NCBI GenBank assembly: GCA_016196925.1 | Contig: JACPWS010000012.1 | Coordinates: 1 to 64,000 of the forward strand | Length of the DNA: 64,000 nt | Source of the DNA: Burkholderiales bacterium | Lineage (GTDB): Bacteria > Pseudomonadota > Gammaproteobacteria > Burkholderiales > Burkholderiaceae_D | Direction: 5' to 3' | Shown here: positions 50,570-60,269 of the stretch, in pieces | How positions within the stretch are numbered: position 1 is the first letter of the stretch | Layout of the letters: each line of letters starts with the position of its first letter | Notes under the pieces: model-generated | Seen by the model: only the letters and a program-made list of their open reading frames with translations | The model's database searches: none | Told to the model about the DNA's origin: nothing | Position numbers and translations under genes: made by a program

Positions 50570-51168
50570 ATATGTCAGCCCCACGCAGCGCGGCAGTCAG
50601 CCGCAACACCAACGAAACGCAGATCCGCGTCGCCATCAATCTGGACGGCAGCGGCAAGCAAAGCCTGAACACCGGCGTCCCTTTCCTCGACCACATGCTG
50701 GACCAGATCGCGCGTCACGGCTTGATCGACCTCGAGATCGAGGCGGCCGGCGACTTGCATATCGACGCCCACCACACGGTGGAAGATGTCGGCATCACCT
50801 TGGGCCAGGCGTTCGCGCAGGCGCTCGGCGACAAGAAGGGCATACGCCGCTACGGCCATGCCTACGTGCCGCTGGACGAGGCGCTGTCGCGCGTGGTGAT
50901 CGATTGCTCCGGTCGCCCCGGCCTGGAATTCCATGTGCCGTTCACGCGCGCCACCATAGGCAGCTTCGACGTCGATCTGACCCGCGAATTTTTCCAGGGT
51001 TTCGTGAATCACGCGCTGGTCAGCCTGCATATCGATAATCTGCGCGGCAATAACGCGCATCACCAATGCGAAACCGTGTTCAAGGCCTTCGGCCGCGCGC
51101 TGCGCATGGCGGCCGAGCTCGATGCGCGCGCCGCCGGCACCATCCCTTCGACCAAGGGCAGTCTGTAA
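50566..51168 (+). CDS. hisB: Imidazoleglycerol-phosphate dehydratase
   Basis: Sixth step of histidine synthesis, a Mn-dependent dehydration. The 200-residue product is the monofunctional form. It has [19 protein letters not shown], the [16 protein letters not shown] metal-binding motif, and [17 protein letters not shown] phosphatase domain, fused in enterics, is absent, so histidinol phosphatase is encoded elsewhere. It overlaps hisC and is followed by hisH after 27 bp. Confidence 0.97.
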   Translation: MNMSAPRSAAVSRNTNETQIRVAINLDGSGKQSLNTGVPFLDHMLDQIARHGLIDLEIEAAGDLHIDAHHTVEDVGITLGQAFAQALGDKKGIRRYGHAYVPLDEALSRVVIDCSGRPGLEFHVPFTRATIGSFDVDLTREFFQGFVNHALVSLHIDNLRGNNAHHQCETVFKAFGRALRMAAELDARAAGTIPSTKGSL

Positions 51169-51195
51169 CCATGAAGCCGGCCGCGGGCCGGCGAG

Positions 51196-51840
51196 ATGCA
51201 TATGAACAAAATTGTAGTAGTTGATTACGGCATGGGTAACTTGCGCTCGGTAGCGCAAGCGCTGCGCGCCGTCGCGCCCGAAGCCGACGTGAAAATTTCC
51301 GGCGAAGTGGCCGACATCCGCAGTGCCGACCGCATCGTCTTGCCCGGCCAGGGCGCGATGCCCGATTGCATGCGCAGCCTGCGCGAATCCGGCGTGCAGG
51401 AAGCCGTGCTGGAAGCGGCGCGCAGCAAGCCGTTGTTCGGCGTCTGTGTCGGCGAGCAAATGTTGTTCGACCTCAGCGCCGAAGGCGATACGCCCGGCCT
51501 CGGGCTGTTGCCGGGCAAAGTAGTGCGTTTCGCGCTGGACGGCCAGTTGCAAGCCGACGGCTCGCGTTTCAAGGTGCCGCAAATGGGCTGGAACCGCGTG
51601 CAGCAATCGCGATCTCATGCTTTGTGGCAAGATATTGCCGATGGTGCTTATTTTTATTTCGTGCACAGCTATTACGCGCAGCCGGCGGTGGCCGGCGATA
51701 TCGTTGGCCTCACCGATTACGGCAGCTCGTTCGCCTGCGCCGTGGCGCGCGATAACATTTTTGCCACCCAGTTTCATCCGGAAAAGAGTGCAAGCGCCGG
51801 CTTGCAACTGTATAAGAATTTTGTACACTGGAATCCCTGA
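51196..51840 (+). CDS. hisH: Imidazole glycerol phosphate synthase subunit HisH
   Basis: Glutaminase subunit that supplies ammonia to HisF. The 214-residue class I amidotransferase has the oxyanion loop [11 protein letters not shown], the nucleophile Cys84 in [10 protein letters not shown], and the His/Glu pair in TQFHPEKSA. Start at ATG 51196 ([12 protein letters not shown]) or the ATG two codons later. The 184-bp gap before hisA is mostly a REP-type unit. Confidence 0.96.
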   Translation: MHMNKIVVVDYGMGNLRSVAQALRAVAPEADVKISGEVADIRSADRIVLPGQGAMPDCMRSLRESGVQEAVLEAARSKPLFGVCVGEQMLFDLSAEGDTPGLGLLPGKVVRFALDGQLQADGSRFKVPQMGWNRVQQSRSHALWQDIADGAYFYFVHSYYAQPAVAGDIVGLTDYGSSFACAVARDNIFATQFHPEKSASAGLQLYKNFVHWNP

Positions 51841-51873
51841 TTCCGGCGATTTGTTTAGTTTTCCTCTGGGAGG

Positions 51874-51995
51874 CGCAGAAAAATTCGGAGTTCGTCATCC
51901 CCGCGCAAGCCGGGATCCATCTGAGTTCTCGATTCACCTGGATTCCCGCTTGCGCGGGAATGGCGTCGTTAGCGTTAATTTGCGTTTCTTTAGTT
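51874..51995 (+). repeat. REP/MITE-like two-hairpin unit between hisH and hisA, copy 8
   Basis: ATCCCCGCGCAAGCCGGGAT and ATTCCCGCTTGCGCGGGAAT hairpins with spacer CCATCTGAGTTCTCGATTCA, right end TTAATTTGCGTTTCTTTAG. The terminal arms are more worn than in copy 6. Confidence 0.75.
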
Positions 51996-52024
51996 TATAA
52001 GCACCTTTTTTTGTTGATCACATC

Positions 52025-52828
52025 ATGCTGCTCATCCCCGCTATCGACCTGAAAGACGGTCACTGTGTACGCCTGAAACAAGGCGATATGGACCAGGCTA
52101 CCGTGTTTTCCGAAGACCCCGCCGAAACGGCGCGCCACTGGCTGAAGCAAGGCGCACGCCGCCTGCATCTGGTCGACCTGAACGGCGCCTTTGCCGGCAA
52201 GCCGAAGAACGAGGCGGCCGTCAAAGCCATACTGCAAGCGGTGCGCGAGTACGCTGAAGAAACCGACAGCGAAGAAATCCCGGTGCAGCTCGGCGGCGGC
52301 ATCCGCGATCTGGACACCATAGAGCGCTATCTGGACGGCGGCCTGTCTTACATCATCATCGGCACCGCCGCAGTCAAGAATCCCGGCTTCCTGGCCGACG
52401 CCTGCAGCGCGTTTCCGGGCCAGATCATCGTCGGCATCGACGCCAAGGACGGCAAGGTGGCGACCGACGGCTGGAGCAAGCTGTCCGGCCACGAAGTGAT
52501 CGATCTCGCAAAAAAATTCGAAGACTATGGGGTGGAAGCCATCATCTACACCGACATCGGCCGCGACGGCATGATGGGTGGCGTGAATATAGCCGCCACC
52601 GTCAAGCTGGCGCAGGCGGTCAGCATCCCGGTGATCGCTTCCGGCGGCGTGCACAACCTGGCCGATGTCGAAGCGCTGTGCGCGGTGCAGGACGAAGGCA
52701 TCGAAGGCGTGATCTGCGGCCGATCGATTTACGAAGGCACGTTGGATCTGGCTTCCGCGCAGGAACGTGCTGACAAGCTGAGTCTGGAGATCGACGGCGG
52801 CTTCGATCTGGAAGAAGAGCAAGCATGA
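52025..52828 (+). CDS. hisA: Phosphoribosylformimino-5-aminoimidazole carboxamide ribotide isomerase
   Basis: Isomerises ProFAR to PRFAR in histidine synthesis with a (beta/alpha)8 barrel. The 267-residue protein starts [22 protein letters not shown], with the catalytic Asp in [31 protein letters not shown] and [12 protein letters not shown] phosphate-binding loops. It is a little longer than the ~245 usual, through an insert near [12 protein letters not shown] and an acidic tail. It overlaps hisF by four bases. Confidence 0.97.
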   Translation: MLLIPAIDLKDGHCVRLKQGDMDQATVFSEDPAETARHWLKQGARRLHLVDLNGAFAGKPKNEAAVKAILQAVREYAEETDSEEIPVQLGGGIRDLDTIERYLDGGLSYIIIGTAAVKNPGFLADACSAFPGQIIVGIDAKDGKVATDGWSKLSGHEVIDLAKKFEDYGVEAIIYTDIGRDGMMGGVNIAATVKLAQAVSIPVIASGGVHNLADVEALCAVQDEGIEGVICGRSIYEGTLDLASAQERADKLSLEIDGGFDLEEEQA

Positions 52829-53589
52829 GCCTGGCGAAACGCATCATCCCCTGCCTGGACGTGACCGCCGGTCGCGTGGTCAAGGGCGTCAATTTCCAGG
52901 AATTGCGCGACGCCGGCGATCCGGTCGAGATCGCGCGCCGCTACGACCAGCAGGGCGCCGACGAACTGACTTTCCTCGATATCACCGCTTCCTCCGATGG
53001 ACGCGACCTGATCTTGCCGATTATCGAAGCGGTCGCTTCGCAAGTCTTCATCCCGCTGACGGTAGGCGGCGGCGTGCGGGCTGTGGCCGATGTGCGCCGC
53101 TTGCTGAACGCCGGCGCCGATAAGGTCGGCATCAATACTTCGGCCGTGACCAATCCGCAACTGGTGGCCGATGCCGCCAACAAATACGGTTCGCAATGCA
53201 TCGTGGTGGCGATCGACGCCAAACGCGTCGCGCCCGGCAAGTGGGAAGTGTTCACCCACGGCGGCCGCAATGCCACCGGCCTCGATGCGGTGGAATGGGC
53301 GCAGCACATGGCCAGGCTCGGCGCCGGCGAAATCCTGCTGACCAGCATGGACAAGGACGGCACCCGCTCCGGCTTCGACCTCGGCCTGACGCGCGCGGTG
53401 TCCGATGCGGTCAGCATCCCGGTGATCGCCTCGGGCGGCGTCGGCAGCCTGCAAGACTTGGCGGACGGCATCAAACTCGGCGGCGCCGACGCCGTGCTGG
53501 CGGCCAGTATTTTTCACTATGGACAACATACCGTGCAGGAAGCCAAGCTGTTCATGGCGGCGCAACAGATAGCGATGAGGTTGGCATGA
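52825..53589 (+). CDS. hisF: Imidazole glycerol phosphate synthase subunit HisF
   Basis: Cyclase subunit that makes imidazole glycerol phosphate and AICAR with ammonia from HisH. The 254-residue barrel starts [24 protein letters not shown] with catalytic Asp in CLDV, and has [45 protein letters not shown] (second catalytic Asp) and [12 protein letters not shown]. Overlaps with hisA and hisI show full coupling. Confidence 0.98.
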   Translation: MSLAKRIIPCLDVTAGRVVKGVNFQELRDAGDPVEIARRYDQQGADELTFLDITASSDGRDLILPIIEAVASQVFIPLTVGGGVRAVADVRRLLNAGADKVGINTSAVTNPQLVADAANKYGSQCIVVAIDAKRVAPGKWEVFTHGGRNATGLDAVEWAQHMARLGAGEILLTSMDKDGTRSGFDLGLTRAVSDAVSIPVIASGGVGSLQDLADGIKLGGADAVLAASIFHYGQHTVQEAKLFMAAQQIAMRLA

Positions 53590-53981
53590 GTGCATGGCTG
53601 AACAAGGTCAGATGGGATGAGCATGGCCTGGTGCCGGTGATCGCCCAGGATGCCGAGAGCGGCGATGTGCTGATGTTCGCCTGGATGAACCGCGAAGCGC
53701 TCAGCAAGACCGTGGAATGCGGCGAAGCCGTGTACTGGAGCCGTTCGCGCAAGAAACTCTGGCATAAGGGCGAAGAATCGGGCCATATCCAGAAGGTCAT
53801 GGAAATCCGCCTCGATTGCGACGAAGACGTGGTTTTGCTGAAGATCAAACAGCTGGAAGACATCGCCTGTCATACTGGCCGCCATTCCTGTTTCTTTCAG
53901 AAATTCGAAGGCGGCGTCAACGACGGCGAGTGGCAAACGGTCGAGCCCGTCTTAAAAGATCCGGAAAGTATTTACAAATGA
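53586..53981 (+). CDS. hisI: Phosphoribosyl-AMP cyclohydrolase
   Basis: Hydrolyses the purine ring of PR-AMP, third step of the pathway. The 131-residue protein has [34 protein letters not shown], the metal-binding Asp/Cys set [14 protein letters not shown] and the CHTGRHSCF motif. HisI and HisE are separate proteins here, not fused as in enterics. It overlaps hisF and hisE by four bases. The ORF-track start at 53196 is inside hisF. Confidence 0.96.
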   Translation: MSAWLNKVRWDEHGLVPVIAQDAESGDVLMFAWMNREALSKTVECGEAVYWSRSRKKLWHKGEESGHIQKVMEIRLDCDEDVVLLKIKQLEDIACHTGRHSCFFQKFEGGVNDGEWQTVEPVLKDPESIYK

Positions 53982-54337
53982 GCCAAGAACAGACTCTGCA
54001 GCGCCTGGCCGCCGTGATAGAAGGCCGCAAGCCGGCCAATGGCGGCGATCCGGCGACTTCCTATGTGGCGCGCCTGTTCGCCAAGGGCGACGACGCGATA
54101 CTCAAGAAAATCGGCGAAGAAGCCACCGAAACCGTGATGGCGGCCAAGGATGCGCGCGTGTCCGGCGACCATTCCAAACTCTTGTACGAATGCGCCGATC
54201 TGTGGTTTCATAGCCTGGTCATGCTGGCGCAATACGATCTGACGCCGCAGCAAGTGCTGGACGAGCTGGCGCGGCGCGAAGGCCTGTCCGGTTTGGAAGA
54301 AAAAGCCGCCCGCAACGATGGCAATGAACAACAGTGA
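53978..54337 (+). CDS. hisE: Phosphoribosyl-ATP diphosphatase
   Basis: Removes pyrophosphate from PR-ATP, second step of histidine synthesis. The 119-residue all-helical protein has [52 protein letters not shown] and [13 protein letters not shown], with the Glu/Asp residues that bind Mg. Its start overlaps the hisI stop. A HIT gene follows 6 bp later. Confidence 0.96.
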   Translation: MSQEQTLQRLAAVIEGRKPANGGDPATSYVARLFAKGDDAILKKIGEEATETVMAAKDARVSGDHSKLLYECADLWFHSLVMLAQYDLTPQQVLDELARREGLSGLEEKAARNDGNEQQ

Positions 54338-54343
54338 ACAACA

Positions 54344-54730
54344 ATGAATGAGGTGAGTGTGGATAACTGTATTTTTTGCAAGATCGCCAGCAAGCAAATC
54401 CCGTCCAGTGTCGTGTACGAAGATGAAGAGTTTCTGGCGTTCAAGGACATCCATCCGGCCGCGCCGGTGCATGTGCTGATTATCCCTAAATTGCATATCG
54501 ATACCTTGTCGACCACGCAAGTCGAACATATTCCCTTGCTCGGCAAGATGTTGGAGCTGGTGCCCAAGCTGGCGCATGAACTCGGTTGCGGCCTGGTCAG
54601 ACATAGCGACGGCAGCCTGACTGGCGGCTACAAAACCTTGATCAACACCGGTCCGGACGGCGGGCAAGAGGTGTATCATTTGCATATACATCTGATCGGC
54701 GGCCCCAAGCCCTGGCACGGGCAGCGTTGA
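54344..54730 (+). CDS. hinT: HIT family protein (HinT-like)
   Basis: Purine nucleoside phosphoramidase-type protein of 128 residues. It has CIFCKIASKQIPSSVVYEDEEFLAFKDIHPAAPVHVLIIPK and the histidine triad in YHLHIHLIGG. The Cys residues near the N-terminus could be structural. It is the last small gene before tatA, 6 bp after hisE, and this his-HIT-tat order is common in betaproteobacteria. Confidence 0.93.
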   Translation: MNEVSVDNCIFCKIASKQIPSSVVYEDEEFLAFKDIHPAAPVHVLIIPKLHIDTLSTTQVEHIPLLGKMLELVPKLAHELGCGLVRHSDGSLTGGYKTLINTGPDGGQEVYHLHIHLIGGPKPWHGQR

Positions 54731-54773
54731 TCGTATTCATTTTTAGAGAGCGCGGCTCTCATCGGGAGTAAGT

Positions 54774-54992
54774 ATGGGTTCGTTTAGTATTTGGCACTGG
54801 CTGATCGTGCTGGTGATCGTCATGTTGGTCTTCGGCACCAAGAAACTCGGCAATATCGGTTCTGATCTCGGCAAGGCCGTCAAAGGTTTCAAAGACGGCG
54901 TCAAGGGCGAAGAAGACAAGCCGGCGGCAACGCAGCAAGTGGCTGACAAAAGCACGATAGACGTCGAAGCCAAAGAAAAATCCAAGCAGTGA
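54774..54992 (+). CDS. tatA: Sec-independent translocase subunit TatA
   Basis: Pore-forming subunit of the twin-arginine pathway. The 72-residue protein has one N-terminal helix ([22 protein letters not shown]), an amphipathic helix ([17 protein letters not shown]) and a charged tail ending in EKSKQ. CGGGAGTAAGT precedes the ATG. TatB and TatC follow; the downstream petA product is a likely Tat client. Confidence 0.96.
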   Translation: MGSFSIWHWLIVLVIVMLVFGTKKLGNIGSDLGKAVKGFKDGVKGEEDKPAATQQVADKSTIDVEAKEKSKQ

Positions 54993-55026
54993 AACGCTGG
55001 CGTTTTTTGTTCCTTAGGCTGGCGCG

Positions 55027-55506
55027 ATGATAGACCTAGGCATCAGTAAGCTGGCCTTGATCGGTGTGGTGGCCCTGGTCGTGATCGGCCCGGAAAAGTT
55101 ACCGAAAGTGGCCCGCATGGCGGGTTCGCTGTTCGGTCGCGCCCAGCGCTATATCAATGAAGTGAAATCCGAAGTCAGCCGCGAGATCGAGCTGGAAGAA
55201 TTGCGCAAGATGCAGCAGGAAGTGCAGGCGGCCGCGCAAGATGTCCAGCAATCGGTAGCCGAGACCATCGCGCAGACCGAAAGCGAGCTGCAATCGGCCT
55301 GGCAAGAGAATTCTCTGCTGGCGCCGGCCACGCCGGATCAGCTGGCCGTGAAAGCCAAGGATTTCCGTCGCAAGAAGCTGGCGCGCACTTCGGCTGTACC
55401 GGCTTGGTATAAGAGCCGCAATGGCCAGCGCAGCCACGTGATTTCCGGCTCGGCCCGCATGGCGCGCCACCGCGTCAAGGCGCGTACTCCTGTCAGCTTT
55501 TTTTAG
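55027..55506 (+). CDS. tatB: Sec-independent translocase subunit TatB
   Basis: Receptor partner of TatC, 159 residues. One N-terminal helix (ISKLALIGVVALVVIGPEKLP) is followed by a long amphipathic helix (VARMAGSLFGRAQRYINEVKSEVSREIELEELRKMQQEVQ) and a Gln/Ala-rich region, with a basic end (RHRVKARTPVSFF). The start ATG 55027 is ~34 bp after tatA. The length is normal for betaproteobacteria. Confidence 0.94.
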   Translation: MIDLGISKLALIGVVALVVIGPEKLPKVARMAGSLFGRAQRYINEVKSEVSREIELEELRKMQQEVQAAAQDVQQSVAETIAQTESELQSAWQENSLLAPATPDQLAVKAKDFRRKKLARTSAVPAWYKSRNGQRSHVISGSARMARHRVKARTPVSFF

Positions 55507-55547
55507 TTTCCTATGTCCCCAAGTTTTTCATTTCCGGCGGATGCCGC

Positions 55548-56300
55548 ATGAGCGATCCTAGCCAGCAAGCACCTGAGGAAAGTTTCATTTCCCACCTGGT
55601 CGAATTGCGCGACCGCCTGGTGCGCGCCAGCATAGGCATCGCCATCGTGACCGCGATCCTGATGATCTGGCCCGGCCCTTCCGCGATTTACGATTTCTTG
55701 GCGCAACCTATGCTGGCTTCGCTGCCGGCCGGTTCCAAGATGATCGCCACCGGCGTGATCTCGCCTTTCATGGTGCCGATGAAGGTGACGTTGTTGCTGG
55801 CCTTCGTGCTGACCTTGCCCTGGGTGCTGTACCAGGCCTGGGCCTTTATCGCGCCCGGTCTGTACACCCATGAAAAGAAGCTGGTCGCGCCGCTGGTGAT
55901 TTCATCCTCGCTGCTGTTCATGGCAGGCGTGGGATTTTGCTATTTCTTTGTGTTTGGCCGCGTATTCAAGTTCATCAACGAATTCGCGCCGGCTTCCATC
56001 AACGTGGCGCCGGACATAGAAAACTACCTCGATTTCATCATGGCTATGTGCCTGGCTTTTGGTGTGACTTTTGAAGTGCCGGTAGTGGTGGTGGTGCTGG
56101 TGCGCATGGGCCTGGTGCCGCTGGACAAGCTGAAAGCGATACGTCCGTATGTGATCGTGGGCGCCTTCGTGATCGCCGCCATCGTCACGCCGCCGGATAT
56201 CGTCAGCCAATTCTCGCTGGCCCTGCCGATGTGCCTGCTGTACGAACTCGGCTTGCTGCTGGCCCCGCTGTTTGTGCGCGTGACGCAGGCGCCGGAGTAA
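55548..56300 (+). CDS. tatC: Sec-independent translocase subunit TatC
   Basis: Polytopic core that recognises twin-arginine signals. The 250-residue protein has the N-terminal ESFISHLVELRDRLVRASIGIAIV, six predicted helices, the conserved Glu in the periplasmic loop after MIATGVISPFMVPMKVTLLLAFVLTLPWVLYQAWAFIAPGLYTHEKK and FGVTFEVPVVVVVLVRMGLV. Its stop abuts the convergent DUF2461 gene with no gap, and I see no terminator between them. Confidence 0.96.
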   Translation: MSDPSQQAPEESFISHLVELRDRLVRASIGIAIVTAILMIWPGPSAIYDFLAQPMLASLPAGSKMIATGVISPFMVPMKVTLLLAFVLTLPWVLYQAWAFIAPGLYTHEKKLVAPLVISSSLLFMAGVGFCYFFVFGRVFKFINEFAPASINVAPDIENYLDFIMAMCLAFGVTFEVPVVVVVLVRMGLVPLDKLKAIRPYVIVGAFVIAAIVTPPDIVSQFSLALPMCLLYELGLLLAPLFVRVTQAPE

Positions 56301-56969
56301 TCAGACGCTGCGTAGCCAGCGCACCAGCGGACCGGCGCTTTGCCAGGCGCTCAGCAGGGTGGTTTTTACTTGCGCGCCATCCATGCCCCGCAACGGGCAT
56401 TCGCTCCACACCATGAAATTCTTCAGCTTGATCTGTTCTATATACGGCAGTTCAGCGTCAAAGCCTTTCGGTGGGCGGCTCAGCTTGCCTTCTTCCTGCA
56501 GCGTGCCGAACGCCTGTTTCAGTTTCTTGTCCTTCAGCATTTTGCCGAAGCCATCCGGGTCAGCCACGATGTGCTGACGGATCGCGCGCAGCCGGTCGGC
56601 GGGCGGCATGTATTCGCCGCAGGCAAAAAACAATACGCCATTGGCGTCGATCTGGAAATAATAAGCCGGGCCGCCGCCTTCGCTAGGCTTCTTGCGTCCG
56701 CTAGGCAGGATGGAGGCGGAAAACGTGGTCTTGTACGGTGACTTGTCGTGCGCGAAACGCACATCGCGGTTGATGCGGAACAAGGCTTTTTTCGGCTCGC
56801 AGCCCGCGATAGCGGGGTCGGATTTAGCCAGGCCGGCGATCAGCTCGGTCACTAGTTGCAGGAATTCGGCGCGCAAGATGTCGTAGCGCGGCTTGTTCAT
56901 GACGAACCAGGCGCGGTGATTGTTTTCCGTCAGTTCGGACAGGAAGGCTTGCAGATCGGGAAAATGCAT
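56301..56969 (-). CDS. DUF2461 domain-containing protein
   Basis: Uncharacterised conserved protein of the TIGR02453/DUF2461 type, 222 residues. Family hallmarks: LQAFLSELTENNHRAWFVMNKPRYD, FRINRDVRFAHDKSPYKTTFSASI and GPAYYFQIDANGVLFFACGEYMPPAD. No signal peptide or metal motif is evident, so it is probably cytoplasmic. It lies downstream of the Do protease gene on the same strand with 13 bp between, so the two are likely co-transcribed. The biochemical role is unknown. Confidence 0.85.
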   Translation of the reverse strand: MHFPDLQAFLSELTENNHRAWFVMNKPRYDILRAEFLQLVTELIAGLAKSDPAIAGCEPKKALFRINRDVRFAHDKSPYKTTFSASILPSGRKKPSEGGGPAYYFQIDANGVLFFACGEYMPPADRLRAIRQHIVADPDGFGKMLKDKKLKQAFGTLQEEGKLSRPPKGFDAELPYIEQIKLKNFMVWSECPLRGMDGAQVKTTLLSAWQSAGPLVRWLRSV

Positions 56970-56982
56970 GGTGAGCTCCGCC

Positions 56983-58137
56983 TTATTCTTCGCGCCGCAA
57001 GGCCGGCCGCTTGCCGATCACGATTTCCAGCGTCGGTTGCTGGGCATTGCGCAGCACGGTGATTTTCGCCTTGTTGCCCGGTTTCAGTTGCGCCACCAGG
57101 TTCAGCATTTCGGTGGTGTCGCCGACTGGCTTGCCCTCGATCGCCAGCAGGATATCGCCCGGTTTCATGCCGGCCCGGTCGGCTGGGCCGCCGCGTATTA
57201 CGCCGGCGATGATGGCGCCGGTTTTCTGCTTGAGGCCGAAGCTCTCGGCCAGCTCGGGCGTGATGTCTTGCGGTTCGACGCCTATCCAGCCGCGCACTAC
57301 GTGGCCATGATTGATGATGGATTCCATCACCAACTTCACGGTGGCGACCGGAATTGCGAAGCCTATGCCGACCGAGCCGCCGTTTTGCGAATAGATGGCC
57401 GTGTTGATGCCGAGCAGATTGCCATTCACATCGACCAGGGCGCCGCCGGAATTGCCGGGATTGACGGCCGCATCGGTCTGGATAAAATTTTCAAACGCAT
57501 TGTCGGTCAGATGATTGCGTCCTACCGCCGAGATGATACCCATGGTCACAGTCTGGCCGACGCCGAACGGATTGCCTATCGCCAGCGCGATATCGCCGAC
57601 CTGGGCCTGATCCGAGTGGCCCAGTGTGATCGCCGGTAAATTCGGCAGATCGATCTTGATCACGGCCAGGTCGGTTTCGGGATCGGTGCCGACCACTTTT
57701 GCCACAGTCTTGCGGCCGTCGGCCAGCGCCACATCGATTTCATCGGCAGCTTCGACTACATGGTTATTCGTCAGGATATAGCCCTGGGCGCTGACGATCA
57801 CGCCGGAGCCAAGGCTGGACTGGCGCTCGGCCTGGCCTTGCTGGTCGCCGAAAAAACGCTTCAGGAAAGGGTCGTTCAGTAAGGGGTTCCGGCTTTGCCG
57901 GACTTCTTTCGAGGTAAAGATATTCACTACCGAAGGCATGGCGCGTTGCGCCGCCGAGCGGTAAGAACTTTGCACCGGCACGCCACTGAGCGGCGCTTCC
58001 TGCAGCATGACGGTGGAAGCCAGGCGCAGGCTCTGGCCAGACTTACCCGCCCATTCAGGTTTCAGGGTGGTTACAATAAACCAGAGTGCCAGGACCACCG
58101 TGATGGTCTGGGCGAACAAAAGCCAAAGACGTCGCAT
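56983..58137 (-). CDS. Do-like trypsin-type periplasmic serine protease (DegQ/DegS/AlgW-like)
   Basis: Envelope quality-control protease, 384 residues. An N-terminal helix (LLFAQTITVVLALWFIVTTL) is an uncleaved anchor or signal. The trypsin-like domain has His126 (TNNHVVEA), Asp156 (TDLAVIKID) and Ser230 (VNPGNSGGAL), all present. A single PDZ domain follows (RGWIGVEPQDITPELAESFGL to the end). One PDZ and a membrane anchor fit the DegS/AlgW type that cleaves anti-sigma factors, but no rseA-like gene is here. It is divergent from the Nif3 gene. Confidence 0.9.
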   Translation of the reverse strand: MRRLWLLFAQTITVVLALWFIVTTLKPEWAGKSGQSLRLASTVMLQEAPLSGVPVQSSYRSAAQRAMPSVVNIFTSKEVRQSRNPLLNDPFLKRFFGDQQGQAERQSSLGSGVIVSAQGYILTNNHVVEAADEIDVALADGRKTVAKVVGTDPETDLAVIKIDLPNLPAITLGHSDQAQVGDIALAIGNPFGVGQTVTMGIISAVGRNHLTDNAFENFIQTDAAVNPGNSGGALVDVNGNLLGINTAIYSQNGGSVGIGFAIPVATVKLVMESIINHGHVVRGWIGVEPQDITPELAESFGLKQKTGAIIAGVIRGGPADRAGMKPGDILLAIEGKPVGDTTEMLNLVAQLKPGNKAKITVLRNAQQPTLEIVIGKRPALRREE

Positions 58138-58149
58138 AGAAAGAGGAAA

Positions 58150-58917
58150 ATGAATTTAACTTCAGTCAACAGGGATGAGCTGGTGCAATTTTTGGAAGCA
58201 GAATTGCAAGTCAGCCGCTACCGTGATTATTGCCCAAATGGCTTGCAGGTGGAAGGGCGGGCGCAGATTAAACGCATCGTCAGCGGCGTGACCGCCAGCC
58301 TGGCCTTGCTGCAGCAGGCGGTGGCGCTCGATGCCGATGCGGTGCTGGTGCACCACGGTTACTTCTGGCGCGGCGAGGATGCCCGTGTGATCGGGACCAA
58401 ACAGCGCCGCCTGAAACTCTTGCTGCAGCACGATATTTCCCTGTTCGCCTACCATTTGCCGCTGGATAGCCACGCGGAGCTGGGGAATAACGCCAGTCTG
58501 GCAAAACATCTGGGTTTGCTGCCGGAAGCGCGCTTCGGCGACGACGATCTGGGCTGGCTGGGATGCCTGGAGCAGTCCGGCATCGCCACCGTGGGCCAAC
58601 TGGCGGCGCTACTGGAGCAGCGTCTGGGGCGCCAGCCCTTGCTGATCGGCGATCCTGCGCAAAAGCTCGGCAAGATCGCCTGGTGCAGCGGCGCCGCGCA
58701 AAACCTGCTGCAGCAAGCGGTAGATGCCGGCGCCACGGTCTATCTGAGCGGGGAAATCTCCGAGCCCACCGTGCACCTGGCGCGCGAAGCCGGGGTGGCT
58801 TATCTGGCTTGCGGCCATCATGCGACCGAACGTTACGGCATACAGGCGCTGGGCGATTATCTGGCTGAACGGTTCGGCATCGCGCATCACTTCGTCGATA
58901 TCGATAATCCGGTGTGA
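58150..58917 (+). CDS. Nif3-like dinuclear metal center hexameric protein
   Basis: Conserved NIF3/YbgI family protein (GTP cyclohydrolase 1 type 2 homolog), 255 residues. Metal-ligand segments are DAVLVHHGYFWRG, FAYHLPLDSHAELGNNASLAKHLGL and LACGHHATERYGIQALGDYL. ATG 58150 is preceded by AGAGGAAA; the ORF track start at 57895 lies in the antisense of the protease. It is divergent from the protease gene with only 12 bp between the starts. Function in bacteria is not settled. Confidence 0.9.
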   Translation: MNLTSVNRDELVQFLEAELQVSRYRDYCPNGLQVEGRAQIKRIVSGVTASLALLQQAVALDADAVLVHHGYFWRGEDARVIGTKQRRLKLLLQHDISLFAYHLPLDSHAELGNNASLAKHLGLLPEARFGDDDLGWLGCLEQSGIATVGQLAALLEQRLGRQPLLIGDPAQKLGKIAWCSGAAQNLLQQAVDAGATVYLSGEISEPTVHLAREAGVAYLACGHHATERYGIQALGDYLAERFGIAHHFVDIDNPV

Positions 58918-58930
58918 GACCGCCGCCGCT

Positions 58931-59350
58931 TTATTTTCTCAGGGCGTCGCGGATTTCGCGCAACAGCAACACGTCTTCCGGCGTCGCGGCGGGAGTGGCG
59001 GGCGCTGCCGGTTCTTCTTTTTTCATTTTGTTAAACAGACGCACCATCTGGAAAATAATGAAGGCCAAAATCAGGAAATTAACGGAAACGGTAAGGAAGT
59101 TGCCGTAAGCCAGCACGCCGCCGAGCTTTTTGGCTTCCAGCAGCGTCAAATGGGCGTCCTGGCCGTTCAGCGGCAGGTAGTAATTCGAAAAATCGAGGCC
59201 GCCGAAGATGCGGCCGACGATAGGCATCACGATATCGCCGACCACGGAATCGACGATCTTGCCGAAGGCGGCGCCGATAATCACACCGACCGCCAGATCG
59301 ACCACATTGCCCTTGCTGGCAAACGCTTTAAATTCTTGCATCATACTCAT
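58931..59350 (-). CDS. mscL: Large-conductance mechanosensitive channel MscL
   Basis: Pentameric inner-membrane valve that opens on hypo-osmotic shock. The 139-residue protein has TM1 ([37 protein letters not shown]), a periplasmic loop and TM2 ([27 protein letters not shown]), then a C-terminal Ala/Pro linker and the helix [16 protein letters not shown]. It is convergent with the Nif3 gene. TAAAAGGAGATTCG precedes the start on the minus strand. Confidence 0.97.
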   Translation of the reverse strand: MSMMQEFKAFASKGNVVDLAVGVIIGAAFGKIVDSVVGDIVMPIVGRIFGGLDFSNYYLPLNGQDAHLTLLEAKKLGGVLAYGNFLTVSVNFLILAFIIFQMVRLFNKMKKEEPAAPATPAATPEDVLLLREIRDALRK

Positions 59351-59652
59351 ACGAATCTCCTTTTATCACGGTACGACATTGCCTGAAGTGACAATATTTT
59401 AATGCGCAAAATAACATGGGGAACATTGAGGTAGCTCAATTTTCGTTTCTTGATGTACGCCCTTGTGGGAATGACAGCGGTTTTCTAGGGAAATCTCAAA
59501 AAAACCGCAAAAGCGTGTTGAAAAATCTGATCAACTTGGCGTTTCGGATATCTTTTGCTTTAAAACCATACCTGCGTCCTTTATAATTTAAGGTTGCTAG
59601 AAGCTGGGTTTATGCTTCGACAAGTTTTGATTATTGACAGATTGGGGTTGGT
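59351..59652 (+). promoter_or_regulatory. mscL-petA intergenic region with a probable petABC promoter
   Basis: About 300 bp with no gene. A perfect TATAAT lies at 59582-59587; 17 bp upstream is only a weak TTTAAA, so a -35 is not clear. The stretch around 59460-59490 (CTTGTGGGAATGACAGCGG) looks like a worn half of the REP-type unit. A GTTGGTATG context surrounds the petA start. Confidence 0.45.
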
Positions 59653-60267
59653 ATGAGTATCGAAAAGCAGGTCGATTCCGGCCGTCGCGGTTTGCTCGTC
59701 GCCACGTGCGCGGCGGGTGGTGTGGCTGGCTTGGCAACGACAGGAGCGCTGGTAAGCACTTTCCAGCCATCCGAGCGCGCCAAGGCGGCGGGCGCGCCGG
59801 TGGAAGTGGATATTTCCAGTTTAAAACCGGGTGAAATGACGACCGTGGAATGGCGCGGCAAGCCGGTCTGGATACTGAAGCGCACGCCGGAAATGATGGC
59901 GACGCTGGCCAAGACCGAAGACAAGGTGGCCGATCCGAAATCGAACAAGCCTTACACCATGGAGTTGCCATCGTATTGCGACGCCCAGACCCGTACCCGC
60001 AAGGAGCATAGCGAGATCTTGATCACGGTCGGCATCTGCTCCCACCTCGGTTGCTCGCCCAGTTCCAAGTTCCAGGCCGGCGCCCAGCCTTCGCTGCCGG
60101 ACGACTGGCAAGGCGGCTTCCTCTGCCCTTGCCACGGCTCCACTTTCGACCTGGCCGGCCGCGTATTTAAAAACAAACCGGCCCCACAAAATCTGGATGT
60201 GCCTCGTCACATGTATTTGTCGGATACCAAAATCGTCATCGGTAAAGATGAGAAAGGCGAGGCTTAA
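59653..60267 (+). CDS. petA: Ubiquinol-cytochrome c reductase iron-sulfur subunit (Rieske)
   Basis: Rieske [2Fe-2S] protein of complex III that takes electrons from ubiquinol. The 204-residue protein has a twin-arginine-type N-terminus (DSGRRGLLVATCAAGGVAGLATTG) serving as Tat signal and membrane anchor, and the cluster ligands in CSHLGCSP and CPCHGSTFD. tatABC is encoded ~3 kb upstream. The gene is followed by petB after 2 bp. Confidence 0.97.
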   Translation: MSIEKQVDSGRRGLLVATCAAGGVAGLATTGALVSTFQPSERAKAAGAPVEVDISSLKPGEMTTVEWRGKPVWILKRTPEMMATLAKTEDKVADPKSNKPYTMELPSYCDAQTRTRKEHSEILITVGICSHLGCSPSSKFQAGAQPSLPDDWQGGFLCPCHGSTFDLAGRVFKNKPAPQNLDVPRHMYLSDTKIVIGKDEKGEA

Positions 60268-60269
60268 TC